Assembly: GCA_038049695.1 (NCBI GenBank)
Contig: CP142456.1
Location: forward strand, 66,491,922 to 66,555,921
Source of the DNA: Cinnamomum chago
Taxonomy: Eukaryota > Streptophyta > Magnoliopsida > Laurales > Lauraceae
Direction of reading: 5' to 3'
DNA: 64,000 bases
The notes under the pieces are model-generated. The model was not told the origin of the DNA, searched no databases, and saw only the letters and a program-made list of their open reading frames with translations. How positions within the stretch are numbered: the first letter of the stretch is position 1; each line of letters opens with the position of its first letter. Both the position numbers and the translations under genes were made by a program. Positions 57,493 through 64,000 of this stretch are shown here, piece after piece.

Positions 57493-57532
57493 AATAAACA
57501 CACAAACAGAGAGAGTGGGAGAGATAACTAAC

Positions 57533-57575
57533 CACCAGACAAGATTCCTCTTTTATCACTCCCTAACAACGCCAT
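57533..57575 (-). CDS. Candidate first exon of the OPT pseudogene
   Basis: The minus strand has ATGGCGTTGTTAGGGAGTGA onward, coding MALLGSDKRGILS, followed by possible donors GTGGTT (57535) or GTTAGT (57532), both leaving phase 1. OPT exon 2 at 38178 needs exactly phase 1 and would continue as DENDCPIEQ. A C/T-rich, leader-like stretch lies upstream on this strand. OPT N-termini are variable, so the peptide itself is no proof. If right, intron 1 is about 19.4 kb and full of transposons. No other OPT first exon was found between 38178 and 57575. Confidence 0.35.
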
Positions 57576-57675
57576 TATTTCCTTCAGTCTTCTCCAAAAG
57601 ATGATGGTGAAGGAAGGTGGTGGTGGTAGAAGACAAGACAATAAGAGGCTGAGGTCTAGAGAAAAGATATGCACG

Positions 57676-57690
57676 TCCTATATAAAGATA
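57676..57690. promoter_or_regulatory. TATA-like box upstream of the candidate OPT first exon
   Basis: CCTATATAAAG can serve in either direction. On the minus strand it lies about 100 bp upstream of the ATG at 57575, a normal distance for a plant gene. On the plus strand it is closer to the consensus but has no recognisable gene after it. Confidence 0.3.
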
Positions 57691-57699
57691 TGAACATGC

Positions 57700-58764
57700 A
57701 ACACCAGCTTCGATAGAGTTCTACTCCAAATTGCTTGAGTAAGTGTTTCTATTTTTGTTCCTTCCTACCTATTTTTATTTTCTTCCTTCCTAATCCTAAT
57801 TGCATTATGTATTTTTTTTCTTATATGGTTTCTTTTATCTTTGTGTTTTTAATTTTTTTCCTTCTGCCCCTTCAATTCATTAATTATATATATATAGCTC
57901 TTTAATATATCCACCGATTACATTATAAACAAAGACCTGTGCTAAGCTCAAGGCCAAAATCAAAGATATGTTAAAATTTGGGAGTTTATAAATATAATTA
58001 ATGAAAAATAAATCTAAGAAGTATGTTATAAAGAATAAATGAATGGAGTTAAATTCCGGTGGATTATAAAATCCACAAAAAATAATATATTTATTTTTCT
58101 AAAGGAGAATCCACAGAAATAGAAAGAAAAATCACATGCTAATGGATTTGAAAAAAAAAAAACCCTAACAAATTAATAAAATTAAGCTCTTGCCCTCCTA
58201 GAAAAAAAATAATGTATAAAAAAACCGGAATAAAATCCACAAAATGTTGTCATAATCTTTTTGAGAACTAAAATCCACAAAATTCAAACGAATAAGAAAA
58301 CCAAATAAAATATATAATAATTCGATTTGCATGTCTTGGAAAATAAAAAACTAATAAAATCCACACAAATGATTTGTGTGCTTCATTTTTTATTTTTATT
58401 TTTTGTAAGTATTTATCTTTTTGTCATAATCTTTCATTCCATGAGCCCTATAAATGTTCTGCTTGAATGAGAAAACTATAGCAAGCGATCCATCCTTATT
58501 TCATGATAGCCATAGGATGAGAGCAGGAGATAAATTAGGAAAGATTATTGTGGATACGGTGGTTAGTAGGTGTTGGGGGTTAAACTCAAATCATGGTATC
58601 CACGTGGTATCAACCAGATGGACTTTGTGTTGGCCCATTCTCATCTCCAAACCCACCTGACTTGGGTCATTCCTAGGTATCACAATGGGTCGGGCTAAAC
58701 CTGTACCATTACCCTACTCGTCCTTTTTGTAGAGGTATCAATTGGTTCTGGTCAGATTTGTGTT
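57700..58764. other. Intergenic DNA, AT-rich
   Basis: No gene or element recognised. It contains a (TA)n stretch at about 57885-57894 and several A-runs. Confidence 0.5.
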
Positions 58765-59606
58765 TGTAAGTGCTGAAAAATAACTCACAAGATCAAGGGA
58801 GGTGCCTCAAGGGACTTATCCAAACGACCAGAGAGAGAGCTGGCGATCTTCGGTCCTGAAAAGGAGAGAAGGGACAGTCAGAGGACACTGGCTGTGAGCA
58901 GCACAAGGCTCTCCGATGCCTAAGTTAGTGCGGGAAAGCTAATCGGAGAAGAGAGAGTTACTGATAATTGCATGCATGTGTGTATGCGTACCTGGTCTCG
59001 AGTGATGGATCCTCTTTTATATGAGAAGTCCTGGTTGCCTGTTCATGGGCCTCATGATACGACTGTTAATAGTAGGACCGTATTAGCCTCATAGGGCCAT
59101 CGATGAAGGTCCATTATAGCCCTCATTGCATTAAATGAAGGTCCGATCAGCCTATACTGCATTTAATGTGAGTCACATTGGGCCTGATCGTACTTTGACT
59201 CGCTGGCGGCTGGAGTCTTATTGGATCCCCTTCTAGAACCCTGCCCAGATGGCTGCATCTATTAGATGTGGGTCTGTCAGAGAGATGGTGAGGGTGGACG
59301 GTCCGCAAGGCGTTCCCGTCCCATCAGCGCATGCCCATACCTTGCCACGCGTTCAGGTGTCAGGTATGGTTGTCAGTCCCTGCCTTGGCTCTTCAGCACA
59401 TACCCATTATGTGGGTGTCCAGCTGAGACCGAAATGGACGGCAGGGCCGAAGTGAGTTTGACTGGTTTTACCGATATCAACAAAAGGAGATGCCGAAGCC
59501 GAAGTGGGGCGAGCGCGTCGGTGGGTCCGATTTCAGCCAAGGCCCCCAGCTGGTGCTCTGGCCGAAATCAGGCTAAACATCTGCAGCGCGGGAATGTCCC
59601 CACACA
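58765..59606 (-). mobile_element. Solo LTR related to the Tat-like element
   Basis: It begins TGTAAGTGCTGAAAAATAAC and ends GGAATGTCCCCACACA, matching the ends of the LTR at 7506 (TGTAAGTGCCTAAAAATTAC and CCCCACACA). Perfect duplications GTGTT lie at 58760-58764 and 59607-59611. The interiors are diverged, so it is a different family of the same group. Confidence 0.88.
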
Positions 59607-59776
59607 GTGTTTATACATTTCTACCTGAGTGGGGTTTGCGGCATGTAGCTTTTACTTGTTTGCCCCTTTTCATGTTACTTAAATAAAATACTATTAACAA
59701 AAAATCAAGATTGAAATTTTCAATGAAAAAAATTTACACTTATTTGCATGGACATGCGGTGGTTAATAGGTGGAGT

Positions 59777-61160
59777 ATTGGATCTAGAGATGTCAAACGG
59801 GCTGGAGCGGGCCATGCGGCCCGGCCCGTGGCACGGCAAGGCCCGCCATGGGCCGGGCCAGCAGGCCTGTCGTGCTTTTTTTTTTATGCTGCTGCTTCCA
59901 CTTTCTATTCCCATCACCTCCCAAGTCCCAACCCCAATACCTTACACATTAATTAAAAAGCTATGCAGAGCATGTGTAGTATGTCCACACAAAACAACAA
60001 AAGATGGAAAAAAAATTATAAGTATAACAAACATATTAGATGTACAAAAAAAGGTGGCCTAAATCCTAAATCATAATCTGGGCTGAGACTTGAGAGGAGA
60101 TGAATCTGTCTCATAGGATGATAAAAATGCAATGACATGAGCCCTTATCTAATGGGTTCAGAATCTCCTCAATATAGGGCACTAGTGTTCACTTGATTTT
60201 TTTTTTCTTGTTCGTTTATTTTGGAATTGAAGAGATGTTTCAACCCTGTTGGATGGGGTTTGGTTTGGAATATATTTATTATGGCTAGGGCTGTATATAT
60301 ATATGGGTTGGCTGGGACCTAATATCTAATTGGACACATTCCAAAGAGACACATGTGAGTCCAAGATGAGATCCATGGTCTGAGGCATGGGTGAAGAGAC
60401 CAAACTATACTTAGAGCTGATTATGTTTTAATGGGATAATATAATCATAATAAAAGTAAAAGTAACATTATATATATATATCTTGGATTACTATTATAAG
60501 TTTATAACTATTGACCGGGCCAGAGAAGAATATTAGAAAGGGATGTAATTTGGGTCAATAAATTTAAGTTTGGTTTCAATTAGACCTAAGTTCCCAACCT
60601 ATTTCTAAGCTTACCTGGCCAAACAAAGTCATCTAGTGATGTTTGGTAGATGCCAAAATAAAAAATACACAGAAGAAGTTTGTATTCTATTTGGGCCCAA
60701 TTTTCATAGTGATTTTGTCACAATGGGCCCACCTGTTATATATTGATTGATATCCTATGTATTTTTTTTTTGTAAATAAAACTTTGATTAAAAGAAAAAG
60801 AATGGGAGGGTTAGGGTATTTATAGACTTTGTAAAATTGAAAATGACACAAAAAAACCCCTTATATGACTATTTTATGGCTGTTGGGGGGTTAAAATAAA
60901 TGATTTTTTTTTAAATAGTCATTTTTGGGCCGTCCAGGCGGGCCGTGCCTGGCGGGCCAATCCTGGCGTGCCTGGTGGGCCACAAGGGGCAACCCACGTG
61001 CGAGGCAAGCCTGGCAGGCTCGGGCCAAACGGGTCAACGGGCCCAGGCTCCTCGGCCCAGACACGGGCCGTGCCGTTGACCGGGTCGAGCCGGGCCACGG
61101 GCCGTTGACTGGCGGACTGGGCCGGCCCGGCCCAACCCATTTGACATCTCTAATTGGATC
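59777..61160. mobile_element. Non-autonomous hAT element, GC-rich ends
   Basis: An 8-bp duplication ATTGGATC (59777-59784 and 61153-61160) flanks a 1368-bp element. The left terminus TAGAGATGTCAAACGGGC is inverted at the right end, whose complement reads TTAGAGATGTCAAATGGGTT. Subterminal regions are dense in GGGCCGGGCC and CGGGCC words, while the centre is AT-rich and non-coding. This fits hAT. Confidence 0.88.
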
Positions 61161-61526
61161 CCTCACATTTCTTCCACATGATATCCACCCAAAAACACAT
61201 GGGCCCCACTTTTTTTTTTTTTATGTAAGTCATTCATTAAGAGTGGAAATGGATTGTCCCACCTAGACGATGAGTAAGCCTCGGAGATGATCACGTTCCT
61301 TATATAGATAAGATTAGAGTAATAGGGAAATTTCATGAATCCCTAAAATTTCTCTCTACTTCAAAATGTTTCTCTAAAGCCTTTATTTTTTAGGAGATGA
61401 TGGAGAGAAGGCCCCACTTGAAAGGCAAAGCTCTCTCACTATTTTTTTAACTGATTTTTGGCCCAAAGGGTTGGGAACCTACGTTATAAAAATAAATAAA
61501 TAAACTCCTCTAATTATAAGAGAGGA

Positions 61527-61557
61527 CTAGCAAAACACGCCCACGCTAAACCCGGGC
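61527..61557 (-). mobile_element. Helitron 3' terminus
   Basis: On the minus strand GCCCGGGTTTAGCGTGGGC can fold with a GCCC/GGGC stem and is followed by GTGTTTTG, CTAG and T. The 5' end was not found. Confidence 0.5.
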
Positions 61558-62042
61558 AAAAAATAAAATTATATTCAATTTGGGACTATTTTTTAAACTA
61601 CTAATTTATGATATTAACACAAATCCAAAATAAATCAATGCACCATCTATCATGTTCAGAATTTCAAAGGAGAATGTATACATAGTAAAACTACACAATC
61701 TGCAAATCAATTTTGGATTTATTAAATTTCATGCATTTCGATTTTGTTTGATATAAAAATCAATAAAAAAAAGAGAAATATTATTTCTTTAAACTCTACG
61801 AAGAGATAAAAATCATAAACGTCGATTGTTTGCTAAGATTTCAAGTGAATAAGAGTCAAAGAGTTATTGAGAGAGAGACCATAGGGACTTAGGATAAAAT
61901 AATGAAAAATTTGTAAATGTAAGAGCAAAATTGTCGTTTTTATAAAACCTCAACACAAACCTTTCAGTGGTTTCCTGATCACATTAAGACTGCTGATTTT
62001 GAGGATATAGAAGGTAATAAAATAAAAATGCAAGGGAGGGGG

Positions 62043-62168
62043 TATATACAAATACTAAAACCACAAGGTTGTAATTATAAATTCCATAAACCTTAGGGGA
62101 TAAGTAAATACAAATACTGAAACCACAAGGGCCCGTATTTATAAATTCTATCAACCTTAGGGGATAAT
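62043..62168. repeat. Tandem duplication, about 67 bp x 2
   Basis: ACAAATACTAAAACCACAAG and ACAAATACTGAAACCACAAG begin copies that both continue to AACCTTAGGGGATAA. Confidence 0.85.
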
Positions 62169-62663
62169 TAAAAAAATTAATTGCATTTTTAATATAAAAC
62201 CAACCACAAATGGAAATGGAGCAGAGACATATCTCCACCGTGGGGTCAAGTGTCTCCTACGGAAGTTATAGGGCACGGGTTGTTAAATATTCTAGATTCT
62301 AAAATGTCAAATAATCTTTGGTCATAGACTTTCAGAAATTCAATGATACATATTCTGATAACAATTTGATCAATTTCAAAATTATCCAAACCAAGTAGGA
62401 TAAACAAAATTCACGTCATAAAATAAGTGCCACTGTGAAATTGATCGAGTTTTTTAAGCAAGTTGGCAATTTGTCCATTATCACTAAAACATATATATCT
62501 ATTTAATTTTGATTTTTAACCATGTGTTTATCACACTGATGTTTTTCTTATATGAAACAAGTTTAGATAAAGTACCATGTTTACATCAGTAAACATGTTT
62601 TGATTTTTTAATCAATAGAATTAAAATAGTTAAACGAATAACTATTTGCCAATCTCTGCCTTG

Positions 62664-62745
62664 TCAAGATGGTTGGAACCTATGGTTTAGACCATTAGGT
62701 CATGGGTTAGAGATATGGCACCACAAAAAAAAAAATAATAATAAC
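62664..62745 (+). mobile_element. tRNA-Leu-like SINE or tRNA relic
   Basis: GTCAAGATGGTTGGAAC and the later GGTCATGGGTTAGAGAT resemble the A- and B-box halves of tRNA-Leu, followed by GGCACCACA and a poly(A) tract with AATAATAATAA. The resemblance is partial and no cloverleaf was checked. Confidence 0.3.
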
Positions 62746-62752
62746 TATTTCT

Positions 62753-62890
62753 CTAATCACTAATCTCTAATCCCAAAGTACTAATCCTAATTTATGATGC
62801 CTAATCTCTAATCTCCTTTCTTTAATCCCTAATCTCTAGCCCCCTAATCCCAGATCCCTAACCCGATTTCCTTAATACAAAACCCTGACA
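62753..62890. repeat. Degenerate (CTAATCYCTAAT)n array
   Basis: CTAATCTCTAATCCC, CCTAATCTCTAATCTCC and CCCTAATCTCTAGCCCCC recur with spacing near 6-12 bp and end with CCCTAACCC. It looks like a decayed telomere-type or simple repeat. Confidence 0.6.
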
Positions 62891-63417
62891 ATAAAACCCA
62901 AACCCACATTAACCTAATTCCTATTTGGGTTCAAGACAAGCTCAATCCGAGATTGGCTAGCCTCTTCTTATCATGCAGAAGTAAAGTGAGGCATTTGGTT
63001 TCCCGCCCATAGCTAGTCCAAGGACCATTTTGGACTCAGATTGTCACCCATGGGCTGGATCCAGCCTTTTAGATCAATAAACATGTCTTTATTTTTTATC
63101 AAGAGAATTATAATAGCTAAACTAATAACTATTTCTCTAATCCAAAGTGAAAGAAAAATTGAAGAGAGGTTTTTGTAGTTGTGTTACAATATAGGAAACC
63201 TAGTAGAGAAAGATCTATACAGGACTCTTTAGATTTGTTAAAATCAATTTAAATTTGAAACTTCTCTCTAAATTGGATTCTTTATATTAGTTAAAATTTA
63301 TTTAAGTTTGGAGGCCAATCTCTCAATCAATTGCAAAATTGGAAGTCAATTTCTCAATCAATTGCGAAATCGGACTCCAATTTCAAAATTGAATCCTACA
63401 CCAATAATATATAATAG

Positions 63418-63449
63418 CTAGCAAAATGCCCTCGTGCTAAGCACGGGCA
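63418..63449 (-). mobile_element. Helitron 3' terminus
   Basis: On the minus strand TGCCCGTGCTTAGCACGAGG plus GCA forms a long hairpin with one bulge, then TTTTG and CTAG. The base after CTAG is C rather than the expected T. Confidence 0.5.
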
Positions 63450-63942
63450 TTAGAGGTCATCCAAAAAATATCATTTAATTTTATGACATAAATAAAAAAT
63501 TTAATTTTGAATTCATATGTTTATATTTTATAAAATCTAAAATATAAGTATTTCTCACACATAACAAATTTCTAGGCTTTCTTAAAAATCACACAATTGA
63601 AAATCTAAATTAATAATAAATACAAAAAATTAAAGATTTAAGTAGAAACATGAAATACGAAATATTGAGATGGAAAAAATTATAAGAAATTTAAAATATG
63701 AGATCTTTCAATTAGAGGCAGGTTTGGTAGTTAGTTGGTTGGGTTCAGGGTAGGTATAGAGGTTTTTAGATTTTGACTCGAACAGAGTTCAAGACCAGCT
63801 CAGATTTTGGTTTGTTTAACTTGCCTTCCCATTGATAAAATTATTACTACTTGCCTTTTTCTAAAACTCATATCATGTCAATAAAGAAAGACAAAAAAAA
63901 AAAAAGACCAAACAAAGAGATATAGAGAGGTGTTCCTAAGTG

Positions 63943-63978
63943 TGGGGGCAGGGGCAGGGGCGGGGGCGGGGGCGGGGG
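63943..63978 (+). repeat. (GGGGGC)n G-rich minisatellite
   Basis: GTGGGGGCAGGGGCAGGGGC and further GGGGGCG units give at least six G-runs, a clear G-quadruplex candidate near the right edge. Confidence 0.85.
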
Positions 63979-64000
63979 GATTTCAATGCCATTAAAAATG

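Larger units (their letters stand above)
61161..63416. other. Intergenic DNA
   Basis: No gene is recognised. It holds a Helitron end, a 67-bp duplication, a tRNA-like SINE relic and a CTAATC-type array, listed separately. Confidence 0.5.

Noticed and set aside
58454..58660. Plus-strand frame with MFCLNEKT start
   Set aside because: No recognisable domain and no coding-like composition in AT-rich intergenic DNA.

Overview
The window is repeat-rich nuclear DNA from a flowering plant. The evidence is spliced plant genes with GT-AG introns (CBP20, an OB-fold protein, an oligopeptide transporter), plant Ty3/gypsy lineages (a Tat-like element with a second RNase H, and Tekay/Del-like elements with very long LTRs), tRNA-derived SINEs, hAT and MULE elements, and Helitron ends. 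The species cannot be named from the sequence. A woody or large-genome angiosperm is a guess from the TE load and the number of solo LTRs.

Layout. 1-4400: 5' part of a minus-strand CBP20 gene (cap-binding complex small subunit). It has a 6-codon first exon, a 2.98-kb intron holding LINE debris, and an RRM exon; the rest lies beyond the left edge. 5208-6197: a MULE with about 150-bp TIRs and a 10-bp target duplication, carrying what look like captured gene pieces, one of them NLR-like. 7501-17345: a complete but decayed Tat-like LTR retrotransposon on the minus strand, with TSD ATATT. It also carries an intron-containing ORF on the opposite strand. 17345-24900: a two-exon minus-strand OB-fold gene with a 5.27-kb intron. 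24900-31600: intergenic DNA with a SINE, Helitron ends, several tandem arrays, a MITE and a probable histone H4 relic.

31615-38178: seven-transcript-part OPT-family oligopeptide transporter on the minus strand, now a pseudogene. A 2.5-kb solo LTR splits its second exon, and there are frameshifts, a nonsense codon, an internal deletion and a lost splice acceptor. A short exon at about 57535-57575 has the right phase to be its first exon. If so, intron 1 has swollen to about 19 kb through a hAT element, a 3.6-kb solo LTR, an 8.5-kb nested retrotransposon pair and a second copy of the exon-splitting LTR.

57600-64000: a Tat-like solo LTR, a GC-rich hAT element, Helitron ends, a tRNA-like SINE relic and simple repeats.

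Only CBP20 and the OB-fold gene look intact in the part visible here. Everything else is mobile DNA, its debris, or a gene destroyed by it. Five LTR insertions are closed by identical or near-identical 5-bp target duplications, so the element boundaries are well supported. Several long LTRs carry CpG-rich palindromic minisatellites that differ completely between copies of one family.
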